From Saprospiraceae bacterium (lineage in GTDB: Bacteria; Bacteroidota; Bacteroidia; Chitinophagales; Saprospiraceae), in the NCBI GenBank assembly GCA_016713025.1, contig JADJPZ010000004.1, positions 620,001-684,000 of the forward strand: a stretch of DNA of 64,000 nt, written 5' to 3'. Positions 38,501 through 46,369 of the stretch are shown piece after piece (position 1 is the first letter of the stretch; every line of letters begins with the position of its first letter). Position numbers and translations under genes: made by a program. The notes under the pieces were generated by a model that saw only the letters and a list, made by a program, of their open reading frames with translations, had not been told where the DNA came from and ran no database searches.

Positions 38501-38697
38501 AATCCTGGATGAATAAAATCAATTTAACAAGTGCAAGATTGTATGGACAAATTCAGAATGCTTTTGTCATTACTGATTATACCGGATCAGACCCTGAGAT
38601 ATCTTCCAATGGGGATACAAACATTGCCCCGGGTGTAGATAGAAACTCCGTCGGACAAGGTCGTAGTTATACATTCGGATTACAGGTTGGATTTTAA
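35530..38697 (+). CDS. SusC/RagA-family TonB-linked outer-membrane protein
   Basis: A 1055-residue outer-membrane transporter that, with its SusD partner, takes up oligosaccharides or peptides. Start at 35530 begins the signal peptide directly (cleavage near residue 20, after VSAQ). Residues 21-95 are a carboxypeptidase-regulatory-like domain (RTISGTVTDEAGVPLIGAN), followed by the SusC signature VGYGTQRKSDLTGSVASI, the plug domain (VIRIRGTNSINLSSQPLIVI, DPASASAIYGSRAAAGVILI-like region at about 215-240) and a 22-strand barrel. Length is typical. susD follows 127 bp downstream. No sigma/anti-sigma or hybrid regulator is adjacent. Confidence 0.95.
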   Translation: MKHLIFSIFMILISTAFVSAQRTISGTVTDEAGVPLIGANIQAKEASGVGTITDVDGSYKLQIPDNVKMLVFSYAGYSTKEMEIGSATVMNMILAEGKLLDEIVVVGYGTQRKSDLTGSVASIKGTDVALAPVQSFDQALQGRAAGVQITTPNGVLNNPPVIRIRGTNSINLSSQPLIVIDGVPTFTGNLSQNSAGNNPLANINPADIESYEVLKDASASAIYGSRAAAGVILITTKKGKKGSTKVNYDGWLGYTEPFRLFELLNASQYLEIKNEGLANANNPARYIGGQYADGTPVDTRWYDHTHQTGFSHNHNLNFSGGSESTSYYLSVGYSQQEGFLKGSAFDRITTRLNLDHQLIKRVKVGTNISYANTENNGPNSGSFGNGFSIAGLGRLPLVLQPMLSPFVNAEGKGSQTKDPGFDYNINSANTIGGMGNTLAVSFYNPNFILDINQQTSSNNHFIGNIYADFEILKGLNFRTTYGLDQLGIENLTFWDRRHGDGFGNGGLATNIYDKLNRWNWQNTLSYNTTIASLHNISLLLGAEDQRTIRDRWGAQRTQISDPFFTTYQGNYTTINPAGNFQTENFLTSLFTRVNYSYANKYFATFNVRRDGFSAFAEGKKFGTFYGGSVGYTISEEDFWKNSLGSSINHFKLRGSYGVVGNNAVDDFASLSLFGSGLYGVSPTLTYGQAGNPNLTWESSKKLDVGFTIGLFEDKIQGEFAYYKNNVDGLILGVPQAPSKGIPGNSVLDNVGSMVNNGIEATITYNAVRSTNFDWSVSLNFTTQHNEVLSLGADGSDIQGATSGLEVANITRVGESLGSLFLVQTAGVNPANGQRIFLRRDVKDGVATFTQVQYNHAAAAADRWTLVSDGTRTGAASIANSGVVFGPTLPTYYGGLNNTFRFKSLDLGIMFQFSGGNYLYNGTKAGLRDMRQWNNHTDMLDRWTPQNTSGSIPRVVFGDNVSNGSALPITENLEKGDFIRLRNVILGYNLPKSWMNKINLTSARLYGQIQNAFVITDYTGSDPEISSNGDTNIAPGVDRNSVGQGRSYTFGLQVGF

Positions 38698-38824
38698 TAT
38701 TGCAATGACAAAAGAATAAAAGATGAAATGACCATGAGCAGTCCGTTACGGCGGACAAATCAGTGATGATTTTTCTTCATGCAAATTCCATTTGAATTTT
38801 TAAATAAAAATAAAAAATAAACAG

Positions 38825-40288
38825 ATGAAAACATTATATAAAATTTTAATTGTTTTAAGTATTCCACTTTTCATCATTTCATGTAATGATGATCTGCTTG
38901 AAACTGCACCGGTTACCAATTTTTCAGACCTGACAGTTTTTGATAATGTAGATAGGGTAGAACAACAGGTAAACGGACTATACGCTTCAGTAAAAAATGG
39001 TAATTTTCTTGGTGGTAGGAATTTCGTCTATCATGATATCAGATGTGAAAACTTCCTTAACGAAACAGCTAATAACGTAACGGGATTTTCAGTGTGGAAT
39101 CACACAGTACAGCCGTCTAATCAAAACGATGTAACAAACCTTTGGAATCAGGCGTATCTTGCTATTAACAGAATGAATGTGTTTATCGAAGGTTTGGATG
39201 CAAATGCAGCTAAATTGAAAGGTTTGGGAGTCACAGATGCTACTTTAAATGCTTATAAAGGAGAAGCCAGATTTTTAAGAGGACTTTCGTATTTCAGCTT
39301 ATTGCAACTGTATGCTTCACCTTTTGCAGACGGCAATGGCTCCAAACTTGGTGTGCCACTTCAACTAAAAGGTAATGTGTCTTCAGGTGACAATAAATTG
39401 GAGCGCGCATCTGTTGGAGCAGTCTATACTCAAATAGTTGATGACCTCAATTTTGCTGATTCAAACCTTCCTGCAACTCGAGCTTCTGCTCTTTTAAATT
39501 CTACCAGGGCAGTAAAGAGTGCCGCTATCGCCTTAAAAACCAGGGTTTACCTGCACATGGGAAGATATGCTGATGTGATCGCAGAAGCAAATAAAATAGT
39601 AAGTGCAAATGCACCATTTACTTCATCAGCTGGAATCGCACACACCCTGGCACCTGCTGTGGCTGATGTTTTTAAGACACCATATACTCATGTAGAGAGA
39701 ATTTTTAATTTTCCTTTTACGGAAAATGATCTGCCGGGTACTCAGAATGGTTTAGGTTCATATTACAATCCTGGTCCAAGAGGTATTGGAGATTATTCTA
39801 TGAACACCAATGGTCTGATGAAGGATACCATAGGCTGGAGAAATAATGATGACAGACGTAGTTTTATATTTTTAGTTACAACTAAGAGATATTGGAATAA
39901 ATTTCCTGCTGGTCCACAGCATTTGGACTTTGTACCTGTCATCAGATATGCGGAAGTATTGCTTAATTTGGCTGAAGCAAAAGCAAGAACAGCTGGCCTC
40001 GATGCGCAGGCTTTAGCATTGTTGAATGCAGTAAGATCAAGATCTAAAGGAAATACCTATACAAGTTTTGCAACAGCAGCCGATCTGATTGAAGCGATCT
40101 TGCTCGAAAGACAGATTGAATTCCTTGGAGAAGGCTTCAGAGGTATTGACCAACAAAGACTACTTAGACCACTTCCCGCCAAAGGAAGTGTTACTGCTAT
40201 AAATTCAAATTCTCCAGCCTATATCTGGCCTATTCCAGCCGGGGAATTATTGGTTAATAAATCGTGTGTTCAAAACCCGGGTTATTAA
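38825..40288 (+). CDS. SusD/RagB-family lipoprotein
   Basis: A 487-residue surface lipoprotein, lid of the SusCD pair. The lipobox ends at Cys20 (PLFIISC). Family marks include LLETAPVTNFSD just after the signal, an AINRMNVFIEGLD helix, GEARFLRGLSYFSLLQLYASPF near residue 155, VIRYAEVLLNLAEAKAR near 380 and the end WPIPAGELLVNKSCVQNPGY. Length is slightly below average but complete. Ligand class is unknown; the GH5 enzyme 13 kb away is too far to assume a shared polysaccharide locus. Confidence 0.95.
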   Translation: MKTLYKILIVLSIPLFIISCNDDLLETAPVTNFSDLTVFDNVDRVEQQVNGLYASVKNGNFLGGRNFVYHDIRCENFLNETANNVTGFSVWNHTVQPSNQNDVTNLWNQAYLAINRMNVFIEGLDANAAKLKGLGVTDATLNAYKGEARFLRGLSYFSLLQLYASPFADGNGSKLGVPLQLKGNVSSGDNKLERASVGAVYTQIVDDLNFADSNLPATRASALLNSTRAVKSAAIALKTRVYLHMGRYADVIAEANKIVSANAPFTSSAGIAHTLAPAVADVFKTPYTHVERIFNFPFTENDLPGTQNGLGSYYNPGPRGIGDYSMNTNGLMKDTIGWRNNDDRRSFIFLVTTKRYWNKFPAGPQHLDFVPVIRYAEVLLNLAEAKARTAGLDAQALALLNAVRSRSKGNTYTSFATAADLIEAILLERQIEFLGEGFRGIDQQRLLRPLPAKGSVTAINSNSPAYIWPIPAGELLVNKSCVQNPGY

Positions 40289-40311
40289 ATCTTGGGGTTT
40301 ATGAAATATTC

Positions 40312-40343
40312 AAAGGGAGTGCAAGCAATTGCCTCCCTTTTTT
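40312..40343 (+). terminator. Terminator after first susCD pair
   Basis: Stem AAAGGGAG (40312-40319) and CTCCCTTT (40333-40340), extended inside by GCAA and TTGC, followed by a T run. It lies 24 bp past the susD stop. Confidence 0.8.
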
Positions 40344-40363
40344 AATAATAACCAGTTTCACAG

Positions 40364-40536
40364 CTCCTCCCTTCCCGTCCTCCCTTTTCTCCATCCTCCT
40401 TTCTCCATCCTCCTTTCTCCCTTCACCAAGTTTCGTTCTCCTTTCTCCCCGTTCCATCATCCAAGTTCCCTTCTCCTTTCTCCCTTCTCCTTTCTCCCCG
40501 TTCCTTTCTCCTCGTTCCTTTCTCCTTTCTCCATTC
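40364..40536 (+). repeat. C/T-only repeat tract upstream of second susC
   Basis: About 170 bp of pyrimidine-rich sequence with the same heptamer units (CTCCTTT, CTCCCTT) and the same breaks (CCCGTTCC, CCATCC) as the tract at 34640-35359, interrupted by CACCAAGTTTCG and ATCATCCAAG. It occupies the same relative position, about 165 bp before a susC ATG. Confidence 0.88.
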
Positions 40537-40604
40537 ATTATCAAAAATTAAAACATTATAAAAAATATTATATGTTAATTAGCCGAATTTAAAGCAGCGT
40601 TTTA

Positions 40605-40636
40605 CGTTAAAAAATAGTTAATATTGTGGTGTTTTT
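40605..40636 (+). promoter_or_regulatory. Promoter-like block of second susC
   Basis: CGTTAA, a short AT spacer, GTTAATATTGTGG and a T run, matching the block at 35431-35463 in sequence and in distance to the start codon. Confidence 0.55.
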
Positions 40637-40702
40637 AGATGTTTGCCGCCAGGTGACTCTATTTACTCAAATTCTCATTTTTTAAACCAAATATTAACAC
40701 GC

Positions 40703-43700
40703 ATGAAACAATTTTTATTTACACTTTTTATTTTGGTTGGCACTATGGGTATGACGTCTGCCCAGCGGACAGTATCCGGTATTGTCACGGATGAAGCCGG
40801 AGTATCGCTGATCGGAGCCAACGTACTGGTGAAAGAGTCACCTGCTGTGGGTACCATTACTGATGTGGACGGGTCGTTTTCCCTTCAGATTCCATCAGGT
40901 GGAACAACGCTAGTGATCAGTTATGCAGGATACTCTACAAAAGAAATTCTTTTGACTGCTGATGCAAACTATACCATTACACTTGCTGAAGGTCAGTTGC
41001 TTGACGAGGTTGTTGTCACTTCATTTGGTACTACGACACGTGAGAGATTTACAGGTTCTGCTGCATCTTTGGGAGCTGAAAAGATAGGCCTCAGACCTGT
41101 TACGAATGTAGGGCAGGTGCTCACAGGTATTGCAGCAGGCGTTCAGTCCACTTTCGGTAGTGGTCAGCCTGGTAGTGCGCCTGCTATCAGAATCAGAGGA
41201 TTTGGATCTATTTCTTCCAGCCAGGATCCGCTTTATGTTATTGATGGTGTGCCTACATCTATTAATATCGCCAACTTAAATGCTGACGATATTGAAAACG
41301 TCACTGTATTGAAAGATGCTTCTTCTACTGCACTTTATGGATCAAGAGCAGCCAATGGCGTGGTACTGATCACTACCAAAAAAGGTAAAAAAGGCAAAAA
41401 TTCTATCAATGTGAAGTACACCAGAGGACAATCAGGTAGAGCAGTTGCTGAATACGACAGGATCGGCCCAGCCGATTACTACCCGATTATGTGGGAATCA
41501 TATAGAAACAGTTTGGCATACAGAGCGGCCAATCCTGTTGCCATTGCAACCGCAAATACCACAGCATCTAAAGATATAGCGGGACTACTGGCGTACAATG
41601 TTTACAATGTGCCTGGTGCTGATTTGGTAACCACAGAAGGAAAATTAAATCCAAATGCACAGTTATTGTATTCAGAAGATGATCTTAATTGGGAAAAGCC
41701 TATGATTCGTAACGGAGGACGAGATGAAGTCACGCTGAATATGTCAGGAGGAACAGAAGATTCTGATTATTATTTTTCATTAGGTAGACTTAAAGATGAG
41801 GGTTTCCTCATTAGGACAAGCTATGAAAGATATACAGGTAGATTGACTTTCAATTCTAAACTCAAGTCATGGATTAAAGCAGGAGCAAATCTTGGATATA
41901 CGTATTCACTAAGTCAGGACAATGATGCAGGAGGCAATTCAAGTTTCGTAAACCCATTTTTCTTTTCCAGAGGTATGGGCCCTATCTATCCCGTGTACGC
42001 TTTTGACCCTGCAAAGCCAGGATCATTTTTGCTGGGTGAAGATGGAAATAAAAGATGGGACTATGGTAACCTGAATGCTTTGGGACTTCCCAACAGACCA
42101 CAATATGGAGGAAGACATGCTATTGCTGAAACATTAATGAATACTAATGATTTCAGAAGGAATGTATTCACCGGAAGAACTTATGCGGACTTTTCATTCC
42201 TGAAAGATTTCAAATTGACATTAAATGCAGGTCTGGACTATACCAACAGGTATGATAATACTTTCCAGAATCCTGAGATAGGTGACGGCGCTCCTGCTGG
42301 TAGAGCTACCACGAGATATTTTAACGGAACTTCTCTCAACTTAGGTCAAATACTTAATTATAAAAAACATATCAACAGACACAATTTTGATGTTCTCCTT
42401 GGGCATGAAAGTTTTCATTTGCAAAATAATGAACTTACCGGATCAAGATCACAACTTATTGCAGCTGGGAATACAGACTTAATTAATTTTACTACCACTA
42501 CTGACCTGAGTTCTATTACAGATAACCGAGCTATAGAGGGATATTTTTCAAGGTTGAATTATGATCTTGATGAAAAATACTTTATTTCCTTATCTGCCAG
42601 AGCAGATGGTACAAGCCGATTTGCACCGGATAAAAGATGGGGAACTTTCTACTCAGTGGGTGCTGCATGGAGAATTGATCAGGAGGGCTTTATGAAAAAT
42701 ATCAGTTGGGTTGACAACCTAAAATTAAGAGGATCATTTGGACAGACAGGAAATGAAGATGTAGGTTCATTTTATGCATATCAAAATTTGTATATCCTTG
42801 GTTCGGGAGTTAATAATGCTGCCGAAGCAGGACTCATCCAAGATAGATCACCAGGAAATCCGAATTTGCAATGGGAAACAAATAATGCTTATGACCTTGC
42901 GTTGGAGTTTGGGCTCCTAAATAAAAAAATAACAGGAACAGTAGAGTATTTCTTTAAAGAGTCCAGCGATTTATTATTTAATGTCCCACTCCCATTTTCT
43001 ACAGGATTGACAAGTCAATTTGCCAATATCGGAACCATGTTCAATAGTGGAATTGAATTGGAATTAAACGTTACCCCGGTAAGAACCAAAGATTTTGAAT
43101 GGACTGTGTCTGCTAATGTGACTGCAATGAAAAATCAAATTACAAAAATGCCTGAATCGTCTCCTACCATTGTCGATGGCACAAAAAGACTGGAAGTCGG
43201 GAGATCCCTGCAAAATTATTATCTTAGAGAGTTTATGGGTGTCAATCCTACTAATGGAGAAGCTGAATACAGGGCAATAACATTGAATCCGGCCAACAGC
43301 CGAATAACTGCTGCGGGAGATACTGTAACAAGTAATATTAATAATGCCAGATTCAGAGCGATGGATGCTGAAGCTATTCCTGATTTTTATGGAGGTTTTT
43401 CCAATAGTTTTTCATACAAAGGCATCACACTTTCCGCACTTTTTGTATATCAGTTGGGAGGAAAAGTGTATGACGGAGCTTACGCAGGCTTGATGGGAGT
43501 CGGTGGATATGGAAGTTCAAAACATCCTGACATCCTCAACAGGTGGCAGAAAGAAGGTGACATCACCAATGTACCGCGTATGGACAATGGACGTACCGCA
43601 GACTTCAATGGTGCTTCTGACAGGTGGCTGATAGATGGAACTGCCCTAAGTTTAAGAAGTGTAACTCTCGCATACAATCTGCCCCAATCATTGCTGAAAA

Positions 43701-43861
43701 AGGTTAAATTGGCCAATGCCCAGTTTGTATTAAGTGGAGAAAATCTGGCTATATGGTCAAAACGAAGAGGTATGAATGCATTTGATGCATTTTCCGGAGT
43801 TACTTCCAATACTTATTCATTTGCAAGGACTTTTGCCGGTGGTATTTCATTAACATTTTAA
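40703..43861 (+). CDS. SusC/RagA-family TonB-linked outer-membrane protein
   Basis: A 1052-residue paralogue of the first SusC. Start at 40703 opens the signal peptide directly (cleavage after MTSAQ); an in-frame start 60 bp upstream would add an unrelated extension. Residues after the signal (RTVSGIVTDEAGVSLIGAN) nearly match the first SusC, then the signature VTSFGTTTRERFTGSAASL, the plug (APAIRIRGFGSISSSQDPLY and DASSTALYGSRAANGVVLI) and a barrel ending in FARTFAGGISLTF. The N-terminal domains are much more alike than the barrels, so the pair probably differ in ligand. It is followed by its own susD after 21 bp. Confidence 0.95.
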   Translation: MKQFLFTLFILVGTMGMTSAQRTVSGIVTDEAGVSLIGANVLVKESPAVGTITDVDGSFSLQIPSGGTTLVISYAGYSTKEILLTADANYTITLAEGQLLDEVVVTSFGTTTRERFTGSAASLGAEKIGLRPVTNVGQVLTGIAAGVQSTFGSGQPGSAPAIRIRGFGSISSSQDPLYVIDGVPTSINIANLNADDIENVTVLKDASSTALYGSRAANGVVLITTKKGKKGKNSINVKYTRGQSGRAVAEYDRIGPADYYPIMWESYRNSLAYRAANPVAIATANTTASKDIAGLLAYNVYNVPGADLVTTEGKLNPNAQLLYSEDDLNWEKPMIRNGGRDEVTLNMSGGTEDSDYYFSLGRLKDEGFLIRTSYERYTGRLTFNSKLKSWIKAGANLGYTYSLSQDNDAGGNSSFVNPFFFSRGMGPIYPVYAFDPAKPGSFLLGEDGNKRWDYGNLNALGLPNRPQYGGRHAIAETLMNTNDFRRNVFTGRTYADFSFLKDFKLTLNAGLDYTNRYDNTFQNPEIGDGAPAGRATTRYFNGTSLNLGQILNYKKHINRHNFDVLLGHESFHLQNNELTGSRSQLIAAGNTDLINFTTTTDLSSITDNRAIEGYFSRLNYDLDEKYFISLSARADGTSRFAPDKRWGTFYSVGAAWRIDQEGFMKNISWVDNLKLRGSFGQTGNEDVGSFYAYQNLYILGSGVNNAAEAGLIQDRSPGNPNLQWETNNAYDLALEFGLLNKKITGTVEYFFKESSDLLFNVPLPFSTGLTSQFANIGTMFNSGIELELNVTPVRTKDFEWTVSANVTAMKNQITKMPESSPTIVDGTKRLEVGRSLQNYYLREFMGVNPTNGEAEYRAITLNPANSRITAAGDTVTSNINNARFRAMDAEAIPDFYGGFSNSFSYKGITLSALFVYQLGGKVYDGAYAGLMGVGGYGSSKHPDILNRWQKEGDITNVPRMDNGRTADFNGASDRWLIDGTALSLRSVTLAYNLPQSLLKKVKLANAQFVLSGENLAIWSKRRGMNAFDAFSGVTSNTYSFARTFAGGISLTF

Positions 43862-43882
43862 TCACCTTAAAAATACATTATC

Positions 43883-45367
43883 ATGATAAAGAATAAAATA
43901 TTAATAATCACAACTATATTTATTGCCTGCACCTTCAATGCATGCAATGAGGATTTTCTTGAAACCAAACCATCCAACAGTGTGGATGCAGGGTCTGTTT
44001 TTGCAACCACCAAAAGTGCAGATGCTGCTGTAAATGGTATCTATAGGGCTCTGACAAGAAGATATCGTGATTCTCAGGGTCATTCAGGGTATCCGGCACA
44101 TATGCTGATCATCGATGCTATGGCAGATGATATGGTTTTTACAACTACATCTAACAACTGGCATTTTGGAGAGCAACAATGGATAGCGCATAGAAGTGAA
44201 ACAGGTACTTTGACAGCTTTTGGTTATGATCTTTTTTACAGAATCATCAGTAATGCCAATAATATCATTGCAGGTATAGATGGAGCTGCAGGACCTCAGG
44301 CCGACAAAGAAAGGATCAAAGGTGAAGCTTTGGGTTTGAGAGCTTTGGCATACTTTAATCTCGTACAAATGTATGGCAAAAGATATGACGCAACAAAAAA
44401 ACCAAATAGCCAACTCGGAGTTTCTTTACTTTTGGCTCCGACATTTGAAGGGTTGCCACGAGCAACTGTGGAGGAAATTTATACTCAAATCAACAAGGAT
44501 CTGGCAGATGCTTCTGCCGTCATGAAGACGACCAGACTTAACAAATCACACATCAATATCAATGTCATCAAGGGTATTCATGCTAGAGTAGCATTGGCGC
44601 AACAAAACTGGGCAGATGCTGCCAAGTTTGCTGCTGAAGCCAGAGCAGGACAGACCCTGATGAGTAACGCGCAGTATCAGGATGGATTTGCTGATATCAC
44701 CAACCCTGAATGGATGTGGGGATTTGATCACCTGGAAGACCAGAGCGAGTTTTTCGGAGGATATCATTCATACATTTCTTGCAATTACAACTCATCCGTA
44801 ATCAGAACTGTACCAAGAGCCATTAATGGAATACTTTATGACAGTATACCTGCAACGGACGTCAGATCCAAAATGTGGGTCAAAGCACCAACTGCCACCA
44901 ATTCTGTAGTACCTCCCGGGGGTGTAAGAAGACCATATATGGGTCAAAAATTCAGATTACCAGGAGTGCCTTCAACCAGCACTATGGGTGACGTACCGTA
45001 TATGCGCGCAGGAGAAATGTTTTTGATTGAAGCTGAAGCACAAGCGCGTGCAGGAAATAATACAGCGGCGCAGGACGCACTTTTCACCTTAGTGGTAAAC
45101 AGAGACCCATCATACAAAAAAAGTACAAAGACAGGTGTTGCACTGATCAATGAAATTATGTTCCACCGAAGAGTCGAGCTTTGGGGTGAAGGACACAGAT
45201 GGTTTGACCTGAAGAGACTTGATCTTCCAGTTGACAGAAAGGGTGCAGGGCATATCATCGCAGTGGCACTTTTCTTAGAGAAACCAGCGGGCCATGTGGA
45301 GTGGGAATTCCTTCTTCCAAGAAGAGAACTGGAAACCAACAAACAGGCGGTGCAAAATCCATTGTAA
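43883..45367 (+). CDS. SusD/RagB-family lipoprotein
   Basis: A 494-residue SusD lipoprotein with the lipobox ending at Cys21 (FNAC). Typical parts are FLETKPSNSVDAGSVFATT, RIISNANNIIAGIDGA, GEALGLRALAYFNLVQMYGKRY near 155 and the C-terminal VPYMRAGEMFLIEAEAQARAG and FHRRVELWGEGHRWFDLKRL. It is the partner of the SusC protein 21 bp upstream and is better conserved with the family core than the first SusD here. A terminator follows 27 bp downstream. Confidence 0.95.
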   Translation: MIKNKILIITTIFIACTFNACNEDFLETKPSNSVDAGSVFATTKSADAAVNGIYRALTRRYRDSQGHSGYPAHMLIIDAMADDMVFTTTSNNWHFGEQQWIAHRSETGTLTAFGYDLFYRIISNANNIIAGIDGAAGPQADKERIKGEALGLRALAYFNLVQMYGKRYDATKKPNSQLGVSLLLAPTFEGLPRATVEEIYTQINKDLADASAVMKTTRLNKSHININVIKGIHARVALAQQNWADAAKFAAEARAGQTLMSNAQYQDGFADITNPEWMWGFDHLEDQSEFFGGYHSYISCNYNSSVIRTVPRAINGILYDSIPATDVRSKMWVKAPTATNSVVPPGGVRRPYMGQKFRLPGVPSTSTMGDVPYMRAGEMFLIEAEAQARAGNNTAAQDALFTLVVNRDPSYKKSTKTGVALINEIMFHRRVELWGEGHRWFDLKRLDLPVDRKGAGHIIAVALFLEKPAGHVEWEFLLPRRELETNKQAVQNPL

Positions 45368-45394
45368 TTAAAATTTTAAATACAAATTTATATA

Positions 45395-45429
45395 CAAAAA
45401 GGGAGTACCATGATTGGCCTCCCTTTTTG
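45395..45429 (+). terminator. Terminator after second susCD pair
   Basis: An 11-bp perfect stem CAAAAAGGGAG (45395-45405) and CTCCCTTTTTG (45419-45429) with a 13-nt loop. The stem is closely related to the terminator after the first susCD pair. Confidence 0.85.
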
Positions 45430-45684
45430 TTTTTGATGAATTGTATATTAATTTTGGAGCTATCATATCCGAAGGCAGTGGAGAGTTTATCTGTTTTACT
45501 GTTGTTAAACAACTTGAGCATTTGTATATGTATTGAACTTCTATTGCCGTATGGCTTTACCATCTGGCATAAAAGATGTCACACTAAGGGCTTTATCCCA
45601 ATAAAATGTGATTGTTTTGACTAAAGTCAATGGCAATTTTGTTTATTAATCCGCTGGCTGAAGCCAGTGGGAACGGATGTATTG

Positions 45685-45806
45685 GGTGTATTTCATTTTT
45701 TCGCATCACATTATAGATCATGATTTTTTTTTGTGATTCAGGCAAGATGCCCTAATATATTGCATCGTAGTTAAAAGCTACGACGAACAAACGATGCTTT
45801 AGAAAC
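45685..45806. repeat. Partial copy of the MITE-like element
   Basis: Starts with GGTGTATTTCATTTTTTCG, then shares with 46047-46160 the words GGCAAGATGCC, ATTGCATCG and ACAAACGA in the same order and spacing. The right terminal inverted repeat seen in the full copy is missing. Confidence 0.75.
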
Positions 45807-45891
45807 ATGATCCTGAAGATAAATTTCTCCCGCCTATCGGGGCAGGAGCGTAGCTCTGTTATCTTTTTAGAAAACATTAGCACCTGAAACA

Positions 45892-45957
45892 TAAGGGGCG
45901 TAGCCCTGACATCTTATATTTACCACATCTTTTAAGATCACAGGGCTACGCCCCTTA
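45892..45957. repeat. 25-bp inverted repeat (large hairpin)
   Basis: The arm at 45892-45916, beginning TAAGGGGCGTAGCCCTG, pairs with 45933-45957 at 23 of 25 positions around a 16-nt loop. It is not next to a gene end, so it looks like a repetitive extragenic palindrome rather than a terminator. Confidence 0.75.
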
Positions 45958-46046
45958 CGTGATGGTGTGAGGATATTTTTGCTACAAAGATCTCAGGACT
46001 ACGTCCCTATATTTATCTCGGGCATAAAGATTAGAGATAACAGAAG

Positions 46047-46199
46047 GGTGTATTTCATTTTTTCGTCTCACATTAAAAATCATCAATTTTTTGCGATTTA
46101 GGCAAGATGCCTTATTACATTGCATCGACGTTAGAAGCTGCGACAAACAAACGAAACTTGGTAATAAATCAAGCACAGTGCGAAAAAATGAAATGCACC
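46047..46199. mobile_element. MITE-like element with 19-bp terminal inverted repeats
   Basis: Ends are GGTGTATTTCATTTTTTCG (46047-46065) and CGAAAAAATGAAATGCACC (46181-46199), inverted repeats matching at 18 of 19 positions, bounding 153 bp with no coding capacity. Internal short hairpins (GGCA-TGCC) are shared with the partial copy at 45685-45806. No target-site duplication was established and no transposase is nearby, so mobility is inferred. Confidence 0.6.
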
Positions 46200-46369
46200 T
46201 GACGTATTAAACTGAAAAAAATAATTACTGAAGTCGTTGGGTTTTCATTGTTTCAAATATGCAAAATTTAAAACTGATGCAAGTGGTATGAATTTTATTT
46301 TTGTTAGAATACAGCGTTTGCACTTGAATATCTTCTTGACTTCTATTGCCATATGGCTTTAGCCTGTCT

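Larger units (their letters stand above)
45430..46369. other. Intergenic repeat island, 940 bp
   Basis: No gene found on either strand. The stretch is built from repeats: a MITE-like element (46047-46199) with a partial second copy (45685-45806); a 25-bp inverted repeat (45892-45957) and related GTAGCCCTG or GTAGCTCTG words near 45845 and 45996; CTGGCTGAAGCCAG near 45655; and two similar segments reading CTTCTATTGCC-TATGGCTTTA near 45538 and 46340. It separates the second susCD pair from the end of the RNA methyltransferase gene. Confidence 0.75.

Noticed and set aside
45430..46369. Search for tRNA or other structured RNA genes in the repeat island
   Set aside because: Hairpins are present, but no tRNA T-arm or cloverleaf, and no known ncRNA signature was recognised here or in the other long gaps.
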